A model generated the notes under the pieces. It searched no databases, had not been told where the DNA came from, and saw only the letters and a list, made by a program, of their open reading frames with translations. The translations under genes were made by a program, and so were the position numbers. A stretch of 64,000 nucleotides of DNA from Ursus arctos (lineage: Eukaryota > Chordata > Mammalia > Carnivora > Ursidae), in the NCBI RefSeq assembly GCF_023065955.2, contig NW_026622908.1, positions 46,969,367-47,033,366 on the forward strand. The letters are read 5' to 3'. Positions 1 to 12,352 of this stretch are shown here, in pieces (positions within the stretch are counted from its first letter, which is position 1; each line of letters starts with the position of its first letter).

Positions 1-880
1 AAATAACATTTACAGCAGCATCAAAAATAGGAAAAACTTAGGGACAAATCCCACAAAAGATGTAAGAGACCTACTCGCTGAAAACTGCAAAATATTTCCA
101 AGAGGCATGAAAAATTTGAGTAGGCGGAGAGACACCTTTCTCACGGGTTGGAAGACCCAGTGACGTTGAGATGTCAGCTTTCCTCAAGGCAGCCCCAACC
201 CTGTGCCCCCATCTCCAGCTCAGAAAAGGACGAGCTGATTTTAAGGATCGTGTGGAAATGTGAAGGCTCTAGAAAAGTCAAACAGCTCTGAAAAAGAAGA
301 AGCAAGCTGGCGGACTCACACTCCCTGGATAGCGAGGATTTTTACAGTGTGCTATTGGCATAAAGACCGGCAAAGAGATCAATGGAACAGAATGGTGGTT
401 CCCAGAACAAATCCACACATATATGCGCCATGTGTTTACTCTTTATTTTTTTTATCTTTGGAAGGTGCAGACCTCTTTCCTTTTTTAAATTGAGGTATAA
501 GTGACACATAAAATTACATTACCTACCATTTAGTTTTGACCTGAGTACAAAGGCAATGCAGTGAGAAAAGGGAGGACTTTTCAACGGATGGTGTTGGAAG
601 AACGGCATACCGTGTTCAAGAAATAAATGTCAAGCCCTACCTCACACCATATACAAACCCTAGTTGCAAAAAACAAACGAAACAAAACAAAACCTAACCC
701 AGAATGGGTCACAGATCTAAATGTACAACCTAAAACTTTAAAATTTCCGGAGGGAAACATAAGAGGAAGTCTTATGACCTTGAGTTAAGAAGGAGTTCTT
801 AGATATGATAGCAAAATTATAATGCATGGAGGCATTAATGGCTAAATTAGCTTTTACCCAAATTTAGAAAATGCTCTACA
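1..880 (+). mobile_element. LINE-1 fragment, 3' part of ORF2, decayed
   Basis: The opening bases, the stretch around 200-420 and that at 540-840 resemble L1 ORF2 in sense orientation, as judged from remembered L1 consensus. The frame is broken by many stops, so no protein is made. Around 430-535 a short A+T-rich segment does not fit the ORF2 order and may be another L1 or foreign insert. The 540-840 part covers the same ORF2 region that reappears at 900-1300, so at least two L1 copies abut here. Element boundaries are approximate. Confidence 0.8.
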
Positions 881-2280
881 AAAGATACTGTTGAGAGACT
901 GAACAGACAGGCCCATGTGAAAGAGTGAAACTGGATCCCTACCTCACACCACATACACAAGTCAAGTCAGAATGGATTAAAGACACAAATGTGTGACCTG
1001 AAACTGTAGTTCCTAGAACAAAGCATAAGGGATAAGCTCCTTGACATCGGTCCTGGCGATGATTTTTTGGATTTGGCACCAAATGCAAAGGCAACAAAAA
1101 CAAAAATGAAGTGCGACTCCATCAAACTAAGAAGCTTCTGCACAGCCAAGAAAACCACCCACAAATGAAAAGGCAACCTATGGAGCGGGAGAAAATATTT
1201 GCAAACTGTATATCTGATAAAGGAGTTAATATCCAAAATATAGAAAGAATTACAACTCCATAGTAAGAAACGAACACTGTCATTGAAAAATGGGCAGAGG
1301 ACCTGAACAGACATTTCTCCTAAGAAGACATCCAGATGGCCAACAGACACAGGAAAAGATGCTCATCACCATTCATCATCAGGGAAATGCAAATCAAAAC
1401 CACAGGGAGACACCAGCTCACACCTGTCAGAATGGTTAGAATAAAAAGCACAAGAAACAAAAGGTGTTGGCAAGGATGGGGAGGGGGAAGGGGAGCCCCC
1501 GTGCATGGTTGGTGGGAATGCACACTGGTGCTGCCACTCTGCATGGAGGGTCCTCAGAAAGTTCAAAATAGAACAACCCTATGGCCCGTGATTCCACTAC
1601 TGGGTATCTACCCGTAAGAAACAAAAACATTAACTCAAAAGGATGTCTGGCAGCCCGTGCTCACTGCACCATTATGTACAAGAACCAAGACGTGGGAACA
1701 ACTGACATCAACAGGTGTATGCATAAAGGAGATGCGGTGCTCACACACACGCGTGTGTGCACGTGCACATGCGCACACACATACACGCACGTAGGCACAC
1801 GCGCACACATGCTAGAATATTACTCTGTAATAAAAAGCAGGGAATCTTGCCATTTGCAATCACCTGGATAAAACTTACAGGTATCATGTGAAGTGAAATA
1901 AGTCAGATGGAGAAAGAAACACTGTATTGTATTGGGGGGAATCTTAAAACAAAACAAAACCCAAAAACCAAACTCATGGATACGGAGAACTGAGTGGTGG
2001 TTGCTAGAGGTGTGTGCATGGGGGGAGGGCGGCAACATGGGTAAAGGGGGTCCAAAGCTATAAACTTCCAGTCATAACACCAGTCACTCAGGGAAATCCA
2101 CTGTACAGCTTGACATATTTGAAAATTGCGAAGAGAGTAGGTCTTCCGAGTTCTGGTAAGACAATAAAACGTAACTGTGAGCTGTCGGATGTCAATGCTT
2201 CTCGGAATAGTTACGAACAAGGAGTCATCCTGTTGCGCCCACGGAGTGGACGTAACGGTACTTGTCCATTACAGTTCGGT
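881..2280 (+). mobile_element. LINE-1 fragment, ORF2 3' end plus 3' UTR
   Basis: The stretch 900-1470 follows L1 ORF2 closely, including the block near 1327-1440 that encodes the C-terminal part of the reverse-transcriptase ORF, then 1540-2010 continues towards the ORF2 end. From about 2000 to 2260 it matches an L1 3' UTR in the form seen in carnivores. Stops and indels are numerous, so this is a dead copy. A purine-pyrimidine simple repeat at about 1737-1812 interrupts it. Confidence 0.85.
1737..1812. repeat. CA/CG-rich alternating purine-pyrimidine simple repeat
   Basis: The tract is built of CACACA, GCGTGTG and GCACAC runs inside the L1 fragment. It is a locally expanded low-complexity tract. 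Confidence 0.85.
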
Positions 2281-2284
2281 TTTC

Positions 2285-3340
2285 AGAAAGGGAGAAACTG
2301 AGAAGTCAGGGCACAGACTGGTAGAAAGTCTTTGCAAACCGTGTCTGATAAAGGATTTGTATCCAGAAAGTACAAAAAACTCCCCAAAAGTCAGCAACAA
2401 GGAAATGAACGATTCCATGTAGAAATGAGGAAAGGATTTGAACACGGCACCAAAGAAGACGTACAGATGGAGGGGAAGTGCGTGTCAAGGTGCTCAGCAT
2501 GATGGGGCATCAGGAGGAGGGGCAGCTGACCCACACAGGGCGGGGAAGGCCACACCGCGGCCGCTTTGGGAAACAACGGGCGGGGCACGGTCAGGCCAAC
2601 ACCTACCGTGTGGACCCACATCCCACAGCCGGGCGTTTACCCAAGAGGAAGCAAACGTCCGCATGGAGACTTGCGTGTGGGCGTTCCCGGTACCTTTATT
2701 TGTAACACCCCCACCTGGAAACAACCCGCAGTCCATCAACAAATGAGCAGATAAAAACAGACGGGAGGGGCGCCTGGGTGTCACAGCGGTTGGGTGTCTG
2801 CCTTCGGCTCAGGGCGTGATCCCAGCGTTCTGGGATCGAGCCCCACATCAGGCTCCTCCGCTGGGAGCCTGCTTCTTCCTCTCCCACTCCCCCTGCTTGT
2901 GTTCCCTCTCTCGCTGGCTGTCTCTATCTCTGTCGAATAAATAAATAAAATCTTAAAAAAAAAAAAAAAAAAAACAGACGGGAATACCCAGGGAGCAGAA
3001 TCCTAGCCCACGATAGCAGGCTGAGCTCTGATATGCTCAACAGCGCGGGCGAGACTCAAAATGGTGATGCTGAGCGAGAGAAGCCAGAAGTGAGAGCACG
3101 CACTGGGTGAGTCCGTTCTAGAAAACTCCAGCAAAGGCAGCCGTGAGGAGCCGGTGGTGGGGGTGGGGAGGCCGAGAGGCATGGGGGAGGGATCGCAAGG
3201 GGCGCGAGGCCGTGAGGGTGTGTTCTCTACCCTGACGGTGGTTTGTAAGGCAGAAACATACGCTACACTTGAGAAATGTCCACTCTTCTCAACGGCATGC
3301 TTTAAGTATGTGCATTTATTTAGCTCCATCGGTCTCCGGA
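2285..3340 (+). mobile_element. LINE-1 fragment split by a CanSINE
   Basis: The left part (2285-2766) resembles L1 ORF2 near its end. The right part (2970-3340) continues with the L1 3' end and 3' UTR. The CanSINE at 2767-2969 lies between them, flanked by 14-base direct repeats. This is the third copy of the L1 ORF2 3' region in the first 3.3 kb and is more diverged and richer in G+C than the copy before it. Confidence 0.75.
2767..2969 (+). mobile_element. CanSINE (SINEC family), full-length
   Basis: The head GGGGCGCCTGGGTG, a B-box-like GGGATCGAGCCCC at 2832-2844, a CT-rich body, an AATAAAATCTT motif and a poly(A) tail are the signature of the carnivore lysine-tRNA-derived SINE. Identical 14-base target-site duplications (AAAAACAGACGGGA) lie at 2753-2766 and 2970-2983, which shows a clean retroposition into the older L1. 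The A-box region is diverged, so it is unlikely to be an active RNA polymerase III gene. Confidence 0.97.
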
Positions 3341-4245
3341 GAACTGTTTCAGAGACTAAGAGTGAGTGAAGAGAGGCAGAAATTCATGGCCCCAGTAAAA
3401 AGCCATGTCTGGATTTGGGTTTCTTTTCTGATCCAGAACCTGCTGCCTGGAGACGGAAGCGTCCAATGACAGCAAGTCCTACCATCAGGTTGTCCCGATT
3501 GTTCCCCCAAAGTAACCACAACCAAGTAGCTGTGCACGAGGGAAAGGGGGACCTCCACACTTTGTGGGGCTGTTGGATACAGGGTATGAGCTGGCCCTGA
3601 TACCCTGAACCAAAGAGGGACCGTGGGTCCTCTTTTAAAGAGGAGGCCTATGGGGCCAAGAAATAAATGGGGTCCTGCCCCAGTCCAGCTTACACGGGGC
3701 CTGCTGGATTCCTGAATGCACCCAGTGGTCACCTGTGTGGTCCCTGGATGCATCATTGGCATTGAGACCCCTGATAGTTACAGTAATCTCAACAATTGGG
3801 TCCTGTGGGGTCAAAACTATCCTAGGTCGAGTGGGAAGATCCAAGTGGGAGCCCCCCAAACTGCCCTGGTCGTGACAGTAAATCAGAAGCGTATGGCATG
3901 TGGCAGGGACGCAGAACACAGTGCCACAGATGAGACCCACGGTGATGCCTGTCACGCTCCATCCTGTTCACGGGTCCCGGCCCTGTGGAAACAGGGTGGG
4001 TCATGGATTGTGTCTAGGCCGCCGTGTCTCCGGCCAAAACGTCTTTGCCTGAGGCTCGGGTCGCTGGAAACGAGTGTTGATTTGGTGGGGGTCGCCGTGT
4101 CAGAACTGATCAGAGAGGTCCAGCCAGAGCTCGCAGTCCCACAAGTGGACAACAGTCTACACGCACGGGTTTGCCCCAGTGTTTGAGGCGTCTTCCAGCA
4201 CCTGCTGGAAGATAATCAGAGGGAAGAAGCAACCCGTCTTCAAGA
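3341..4245. other. Unassigned stretch, possibly a decayed retroelement
   Basis: About 900 bases of moderate base composition with no recognisable gene. The overall texture and the L1 neighbours suggest an old transposable element, but no open frame gave a retroviral or L1 domain I could recognise. It could equally be unique intergenic sequence. Confidence 0.3.
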
Positions 4246-4318
4246 GAGTGCTTGCAAACCAGCTGTCTGCCGAGGGCAGCTGTCCAAAACATGTGAAGAA
4301 CTCCTACAACTCAACAAC
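4246..4318 (+). mobile_element. Short LINE-1 ORF2 scrap
   Basis: The bases around 4248-4318 resemble the L1 ORF2 segment containing 'gcttgcaaacca' and 'gaactcctacaactcaaca', the same segment present near 1200-1260 and 2330-2390. It ends in an AAC-rich run next to the minisatellite. Confidence 0.65.
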
Positions 4319-4329
4319 AACCCTCCCCA

Positions 4330-4496
4330 CCTGGCCCTCTCCCCCACCTGGGCCTCTCCACAACCTGGGCCTCTCCCCCCACCTGGGCCTCTACTCCATT
4401 TGAGCCTCTCCTCTACCTTGGCCTCTCTCCTACCTGGGCCTCTCGGCTATCTTGGCCACTCCTCCCATCCTACCCTCTCCCCCACCTTGGGCCTCC
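4330..4496. repeat. Minisatellite, unit about 17-18 bases
   Basis: About ten imperfect tandem copies of a unit close to CCTGGGCCTCTCCCCCA. Later copies degenerate (CCTTGGCCTCTC, TCTTGGCCACTCC). The + strand is pyrimidine-rich throughout. Confidence 0.9.
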
Positions 4497-7400
4497 CCAT
4501 ATCAGGCTTCCGGAGCCTCTGAGCTGTTTCCACAAGCCAAATCCTGTCTAGAAGGATGAAGGTTTGCTGATTTAAGAAGACTCAGAGCTCCTGTGTTAGC
4601 AAACAAATGGAGGACCCTCACCAGCCCCTCCTAAAACCGCCCCGCACACTCAGACTGTGCCTCCGCCTGGCTCTGCCCTCGGGGTGCGCCTCCCCACCCA
4701 GCAGGCCCCCCGCCAAGCCTACAGAGAAATCCCTCAAAGGCCCTGCTGCCAGCCTGGGCTGGGGAGGCGAGATGATTGACAGGGCCAGTGGCCCACGGCC
4801 TCCCTCCCTCAGTCCCTCCAGGGGCTCAGAGTGCCCCTCGCTTGAGCTGCCAGCAGTGGGCCAGGTGCCAGGGGGCTCCGTGAGCTGTCATTCCCCAGCG
4901 GAGGTGAAGGCCGCGAGGAGGGGGCGCGTTGCACAAGCCAGGAAGCAAAGGTTAGAGAGAAAACAAGTGCGATAAGGCAACTTTTGATCCCTTTTCCACG
5001 AAAAGGCCCTCCGGGTCCCCGCCGCGTGGCCGGCAGGGACTCCCGCCAAGCCTGCTGGCCCTCACCTGGCAGGTCCCGTTTCCCCCCATGGCAGCCGTCT
5101 CCTGCAGGGAAGGGGCTGGGACCCCACGACGACCTCATGTTTTCCCTTTCTGTGCGGCAGGGCCTGTCAGGAAAGAGTGGCAGTGGGAGGCTGGGCGCCC
5201 AGGGGCCCCCATGTCAGGGGCCAGCTCTTTTCCCGTCCCTTCCATGCCCCCTGCCCAGGGCTGCCCTCCTGGGGGGCTAATCAATTCCATGAGCAGCAAG
5301 ACCATAGGGTGATACCCCTTGGCCACGGGGAGCTGAAAGCAAATGGGGGAAGGCCTAGGTAGGGAAGGGGGCTCCCCTTGGCCTCAAGGAGCAGGGCCAG
5401 GGGTCTGGAGATCCTAACAGGGGTCAGAGGGGCCCTTCCAGGCCTCAGCTTCCCTCTGGTGCTGGAGAGCTGATTGTAGAGTTTGGCTGGGACCACTGGG
5501 CACATCTACTCCAGGACTGACCTTAGTGGTGGTGGTGAGGGACCTGAGGCCTAGGGGTAGGAGGGCAAGCCCCCCAGCTGACCCTGAAGTTCCTCCAGCC
5601 AGCCTCCTGGCCTCTGGTCTGGTCCCTGCCCCTGCTCCACAGCCTTCTATGGCTGCCCAGTACCTAGAGGAGAATAGTCTGCATCTGTCCCTGCTCTTGC
5701 AGCTGTCAGCCACAGACCCGAGAGAGCGTGTCTTTCCCACGTTCCCGGCTGCTCTGGCCTCCCCTTGGTGTCCTTGCTTCCGGCTGCTGCTGGACAGTCC
5801 CCCTGCCTCCTCTGAAGGACCCTGCACTGGGCAACCCTGCTGAGCCACCCCCCACTGTCCCCAGGCCCCCCAGGACACCTGCCCTCCCCTCCCCATTCCA
5901 CCTCCTAAACACCCCAGGAATCCCTTCCCCCATCCGGCCCCAGGGCAGCTACCTTCCCTGTCCCTACCCCACTTGCCCCTGGATTCTGCCACCACCGCTC
6001 TTCCACCCCACTCCCCACCCTGGGCCTCCACCCAGCTCTGGGGCCCAACTCACCCAGCCTCACCCCTGCAGCCTCTCCCAGGCCCCTGGCAGCAGGCACA
6101 CCCCCTCCCTCCCAGGCCTTTCCCAGAGCTTGCCCAGTCCCCTCCTTTCTGCCCCCCAGACTTCACTCCAGGTGCCCCTGGAGACCCCTCCCTCAAAAGT
6201 CTGGGTCCCCAGCTCAGCCCAGGGTGGGGCTTCCCGGTTCCTTTTCACTGGACGTGGGCCCTGGGGGGTGGGGAAGGGAGCAGGAGGGAGGGGCGGGAGA
6301 GCTCAGGGAGGAGGACCTGCTCAGAGACAGAGAGGCTGCAGGGGCAGGTGGGGAGATGCTTATCAGGAAGCCATGGCTTTGGGGAGCCGCTGGGGGTGGG
6401 CTGGGAGGGGTGGGCAGGGTTCCCACCTTGGGGACAGAGCTGGGGACCCACCATAAGCCAGCTCAGCCCAGGAGGTTCCAGCCACAAATGGCCTTCCCTG
6501 GGAGCCTCTGAAATTTTGTTGTCTCTTGCGCCCCCGTGAGGTCAGTGGGCATCATAACATCCACGCTGGCCACTGAGGTGGGGCTTTTGGGGGGGTGCAG
6601 GCAGTAAGCAACCCCAGCCCCCTCCCCCCACCAGGCTGGGCCCTTCCTCTGGCCCCTCTGCTTGGGCTGTCTAGCAGCCAGGAGAGACCCTGCCTCCTCT
6701 CCCTTCCCTGAGACCAGGACCCTCATCCCAACAGGTGGAGGCCTCCTGGGCTCCCGGGCCCAGCCCACCTGCCAGTCGGGCCCAAAGGAAGCCCCAAATC
6801 TGGCCTCGGCAGAACCCTGACTCCCCAGCCACAGGCCAAGCCCCAGCAGCCCCCAGCCCTGCTGTCGGCTCTCACATGTGCTAAAGGTTTCGGGGACACA
6901 GGACTACTCCTGGTAGTGTTGGAAGCCGAGCTCTCAGGGCAGGCACCCCTAAGCCCGGGCCATGGGAGGGGTCTCCTGAGAAAGCCCGAGCCTCCAAGGA
7001 CGCCCCCGCAGGAGCAGCAGCCCCCATAAGGGCTGCTGGCAGGGTCGAGTCCAGAGTCAACACTGCTAAGAGGAGGCGTAGTCAGGAGGCACAGACCTGC
7101 CCGCCACAGCCTCCTGAGCCTCGGGGCCTCAAGGCTCAGACCCCCCCCCCCGCCGGGAGGGGCTGCCCAGCCTGCTGCAGGGCCAGTTGCTTCGTCTCCC
7201 AGATCTCCTCACTCCTGGGGCCGTGGGGCGGGAGGTGCAGCTCAGAGGTCTGCAGGCCAGGTCCTGGTTCTTGGGGTTTGCATAGAGGGGTTCCATAGGG
7301 GACATATTCCCCTAATAGTGCCCTGTGGGCTTAGGGGATGGCACACTGCGGGCCGCAGGCCAAGGGGGCTTCTGAGAAACCGGAGGCCAGAGGCAGCCTC

Positions 7401-9939
7401 AAAGGACAGCTGGCAGTTTACTGTGGGGCAGGAGGAGGGGCTGGTGGGGTACTGGTCACAGACGTGCCCCTCCCCCCAGGCAGGACACGGATGGACATGC
7501 AGTGTCCCCACGACGGAGGGGTGGGAGGCTCCGGGGAGCCCAGTGGAGTTGTGCAAGCCTCTTCCCCTCTGGGGCTCTGGCCTCACTCACCAGAGGAGTA
7601 GGGGTAGAGGACCCTCCCGCTGAGCCCCCTCCCAGCTCACACTGTGCCGTTGGCGTGAAGACAGTTGGTGGGTTCTGGAAAGGAGTGCGAGCCCCCCTTG
7701 AGGACAGGGGGTGGGACGCCTGCACCTCCCCCTGCCGACCCTCCTGGAAAAGTAGCTCTCATCCCCTTTCCCAGGCCTGGCAGCAGGACGGACTGCTCAG
7801 ATCTGGGGCCAGGGCAGGGACAGAGGAGGGGGCGTGCGGAGAGTCTGGCTGCGACCACAGACTGGCCTAGGGGTCTCTCCTGTCGCTGGCCTGCCCGCTT
7901 CGGGGGCTGGCCCTGGCCAGCTGGGGGGACCTCGCTACATCTCTCCCTGCGGCCTGTGCATGGCCCCGAGGAATCCAAGGGTCAGGCTGGGATTTGTGAG
8001 GGCAGAGTGGGGGCGGGAAGGGGCATCGAGGAGAGGAGAGGAGAGGAGAGGGTGCTGGGAGTGACTCTGAGCTGGTGGGGTCCCCACGGGCTGTGCACGT
8101 GTTCCAGGCGTGGGTGCTGGGCTTCTAGAGCCTTCCCGCAGGAGAGGAGGCCTAAGAGACCGGGGTCCTGCTCTGCCCTCAGTGCCCAGTGGTGACAAGA
8201 GGCCAGCTCTGCTCGGGGCTGCCACAGGGAGCAGGTCCCCACCCGCCCAGTGGGCAGAGGGAGCCCCAGGCCTGGGGACGCTCTGGTTTCGTGGAGACTC
8301 ATTGCCCCAAGACATGTGGGGGAGACCACCATTGCCAAGTGCGACCATGGAGGGGCCACCCACCTTTGGTTCCGTGACATCCCTGGGGCTGTGTGGAGCA
8401 GACCCTCAAGCTCATCCTGCTGTTGCCTCCCCCTAACCCAGGGACCCACATCCTCATCTGTGAGGGAGCAGCTGGTGGCCCACCTAGCGCTGTCCCATGT
8501 AGGCCTGTCTCCCAACGCTTTGGGCCTCAGCTGCCCCCATGGGCCAGGGAGTGGGAATCTGGCCCCGCTGACTGCAGGGGTTTGGACAAACGGCTGCTCT
8601 CCCACCCGTGGGTGTGCATGACCTCCCGGCTCCCCGCACAGGGGGGAGGGCCGGGCCTTGTCTGTGCCGCTGTGGGGGGCTCACCTTCCGCAGACGCTTG
8701 GGCAGCCCAGCCAGCCGCGGGCAAAGTCCATCTGTGTCGCTGCAGGGGCTATGGCCTCTTGATTCCTGACCCTCCTGCCTCGCCACCCCCAAGTCTGGGG
8801 GGGGTGGCCCAGCTCAGCACCGATGGGGTGGGGGGCGCATGGGGGGCGCGTGGGGAATGCAGTCTTCACCACGCGGGCCCCAGTGCCTCCTCCCCTCTCC
8901 CCGAAGCCCACCCTCTGCTGTCTGCCTCCTATCCCCCCTCAGCTCACGCTGGCTGGAGCTCCGCCGGTCACCCAGCTGGTGGCCCCCGGGTGAGGCCCGT
9001 GCAGGCTGTGGACACATGGGGAGGCCCCCTGGGTGCAGGGCTGGCCAGGTTCTGCCCACCTGTCTCTCGTGGCAGGAGAGGGAAGACAGCTGGAGCGGGT
9101 CCCTTCAGCACAGACCCCCGGCTATGGCTCGGTCATGGCAGGGGTGCCTTGGTGGGTCAGTTGCAGCCCCCTTCACGGGCAAGGTGCCGTCCCCCAAGAC
9201 CCACGCTCCGGAAGCACTGAGCGGCCTTCGGAGGCCTCTGACTTTCTGGGGCAGCCAAGGCCAGACGTGGGAGTTGAGGCTGCCTCTTGGTCGGGAGAAC
9301 CGGGCTCCCAACAGGCAGAGGCTGTGGGCCCCCAAGTGGCCCCGGGCCCAGGGATCCGGCGCTGCCCCCTCACTGCCAGGGCCTTGCCAGGGCCCATCTC
9401 CCCAAACACTCAGGATCCACTCCCAGGTCTGAGTGCTGGCTCCATTCTCCCCCGTGTCTGGCCAACCTCAGGGGCAGGGCCATCCCTCCTCAGACGCTTG
9501 CTCCTGCGGCAGCACCCCGGGGAGGAGTGGTGGCCTCCAGCAGGACAGGCCCCTCCTGCCCAGGTTCCAGACATGGCCCGATGGTGGAAGGCCCCGGCTT
9601 GGGCTATCAGCACCCCAGACCCTCCGGTCACCTTCAGGGAGGCCTGCCTTACTCCTGTCTGTGGCTCTTGGAGCTGCCCGAGTGTCCCCTCCCCACCAGC
9701 ACTGGGGGGTAAGGGGTGTCCCCCAGGCCTCCTCTGGGTGCACGGGGTCTGTGCCCGGCTCTGGATATTAGGACCAGGAAGGAGCAGGGTGCCCCGCCCC
9801 CCTGCACACCTCTCACATCTGGGGTCTGGCTCAGGCACAGAGCTGGACTGGCCTCCTGTGGCAGCGGCCACAGCCTCAGCCTTATCTGGCCCTCCAGGCC
9901 TCCCTCCGGAACCCCAGCGCCCCGGGGCTGCTTCCCTGC

Positions 9940-10015
9940 CAGACCTGCTTTTCCACGCGCCAAGGCCGAAGCTAATTTGGGCTTGAATTGGACAATAAGC
10001 CGTTATCTGACTGAG
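9940..10015. promoter_or_regulatory. Candidate conserved element with homeobox, SOX and GATA-like sites
   Basis: An A+T-rich island in G+C-rich DNA. It contains TAATT, TTGAATTGG, ACAAT (SOX core) and TTATCT (GATA core on the minus strand, 10003-10008) within about 45 bases. Regulatory function is inferred from composition and motif clustering only. Confidence 0.35.
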
Positions 10016-12289
10016 GGCCCCAGCTGCCCCGGAAGCCTGGCCCTTTGGCTCTGCCTCAGGAGGGGTGTCCCCAGGGGCTGTGGGCTGGCACTGACCCTCT
10101 AGCCCTGAGCTTGAACCCTGGTGACGAGGGACCACACCAGGTACCTGTCCAGCCCAGCAGGGTCCTCAGGCCCCGTGACCTTCCCACTGGGCGACCTGGA
10201 AACCCCGGAGCGGGGACCCCCCACGGCTCTAATGGGAAACAGTGGGGCCTCTGGGTGCCATTTGGGAGGAGGAGCCCCTCTAGGGCTGCCCTGAAGGGGG
10301 CCGTGGATTGGACCCCAGAGCAGAGGCCACGAGAACGCCCAGGGCCTTCTCCCTGTGGCTCCCGTGGATTCTGAGCCCTGAGACCATGAGGGCTGAGCAG
10401 AGTCCCTGGCGTGCAAGCATGGGTGGCCGGACCAGCACCCCCAGCAGCACTGTCCCCACCCAAGCTGGAGCCCCAGCACCCACCGCCCGGCACCGGCCAC
10501 TCTCCTTGCCTGTGCACTCTGTCCAAGCCTGGCCCCTGCCTTCCTTGCAGAGCCCCCATTCCTGCCCCTGCCACCCCAGCCTGGGTTGACTCTGGGGAGA
10601 GGGGTCCTGCCTGCTGTCCTGCCCTGTCCACTTCCTCATGTGCTGCACGCTCTCGCCCTGTCAACGGCCTCAGGTCCCTCCTGTCCCAGCAGCCCCTCCC
10701 CGAGATCCCCACGCCCCGAGGAAGTGGGCCCGCGCCCGGCTGCACTGCTGCCCCGACCCTGCAGACCCTGCGGGGACCCTCCCTCCCGCAGCGGCCTGAG
10801 GCCGCTTCCTTCTCAGTCCAGTGGGATAAACACAGGAAACAGGATTAGTGAGGAAGGGGAAGCCAGGCCCCTGAGAAGGCCTCTCCAGCCGGCTGGGCTC
10901 GGAAATACCTGTCCCTGAGAAAGCTTGTGGCCGGACCCGTGACACCCCGGCCCTGGGCTGCCCTTACAGGAGGGAGTAGGGTGCAGAAGAGGGGACCCCA
11001 GCTGGGTGGCATGGAGCCCACTGGACTGGAGCGAAGGCTGGGGTGTGTGCGCCCGAGTCAGGGGCAAGGCCACACAGAAGTGGAGGAGGGGGACTCCCCG
11101 CCATCCCCAGCAGAACACACGGCCACCCCTGGGGTGTAGGGAGCACGGGGGAGCCCTGCTCAGGGGGGCCTGGGAAAGAGGGAGCAACCTTCCCCAAGAG
11201 CTACCCCCTAAGCTGGCCAAGGTCTTTCTGTCCTTCTGCCGCCCAACTCCCTCTGGGCACAGCACACAGGGCTGCCGGCCTCCACCCTGCCGGCCCCCGT
11301 GCCCAAGGATGTGGGCCCACAGTGCAGCTGAGCTAGGCCACCCTCCATCTGTCCCCTGCATCAGCCACTCTTCTGACCCTGGGGCTGCAGGCCTGGAGCC
11401 CCCTCCCGGCCATCCTGTCCCCGAACCTTCTTCCTGGCCCTCCTCTGCGGTCTGGCCCTGGGCTCCCCCCTGGCCTGCCAAAGGGTTATTTGCAGAGCCC
11501 GTCATACTCTGAGAACACAGTGGGGCCCCCCTGCCTGCTGGCCTCCAATAGCACAGACTTTGGTGGCCTTTCGCAGGAGGCAATGGGGGCATTATGGGGA
11601 CACCAGTTGGGTCGGGGAAGGGGGAGGCCAAGTGTACAGACTGCCCCTGTGGGGAGAGGTTGGAGAAGGAAGACGGGCCGGGCAGGTCCAGGGAGGACAG
11701 GGTGGGGAGGGCTGCTTCAGGCGGCCAGCAGGAGAGCCAGCCCGGGCCAGGTGGGGTCCTGAGCATGGGGGGGTCCCGGGTCAGGGGCACTGATGCAGTC
11801 CCAGGATGGGGGAGCAGGCGGGGTGCCTCTCAGATTGCTGGGGCTCTCGGAGGGTCCACCCCAGCCCCTCCTGCCCTGGTTTCCTTGGGGCCTGGCCCTG
11901 GTGGGAAGGGTCCTCGTGCTCCAGGCTGCCTGGTCCGAGCCAGAATAGAGTGGGCTGTTCCGCCCAGACTCACTCATGGTTTCCACTGGTCCTACGGGAT
12001 GGCCCAAGGCTGGGGGCGGGGGGGTGCAAACACCTGTGTGTGGACATGTGTGGGGAGCAGGCCTGGCCTTCTTGGCCATTACTCCGGCCCTAGGGTTGCA
12101 TGGTGGGGGCAGGGTCAGCAGGGTGAGGGTGAGGAGGACTGAGCGATGGCAGGGGTGGAGTCGGGTGCCACAGGGAGGGGCAGAGCCAGCGTGCAGCATC
12201 CAGGAAAATCATTTCTGGGTCTGGCTCAGAGCTAAAGGCATCCCCACCGCCCTCAAAGCCACCTGCTTCCACCACGGGCCCACTCCTCC

Positions 12290-12352
12290 CAGGCCTTTTC
12301 TCCCTGAAAAAGATTTTGAGGGATTTCTTAGAAAGAGCAATTAGAGAGAGCC
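12290..12352. promoter_or_regulatory. Candidate A+T-rich regulatory island
   Basis: A 60-base tract with GAAAAAGATTTTGAGGG and AGAGCAATTAGAG contrasts with its G+C-rich surroundings. No open frame spans it in a gene-like way. Called only as a candidate for cross-species comparison. Confidence 0.25.

Noticed and set aside
2767..2969. tRNA gene suggested by A/B-box-like words
   Set aside because: These belong to a CanSINE, whose head descends from a tRNA. There is no intact cloverleaf, and the element has a poly(A) tail and target-site duplications.
4909..4930. CTCF-like word CCGCGAGGAGGGGGCGCG
   Set aside because: It shares CCGCGAGG with the ICR sites, but the GGCAG end is missing and the general consensus has about three mismatches. 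It is too weak to call alone.
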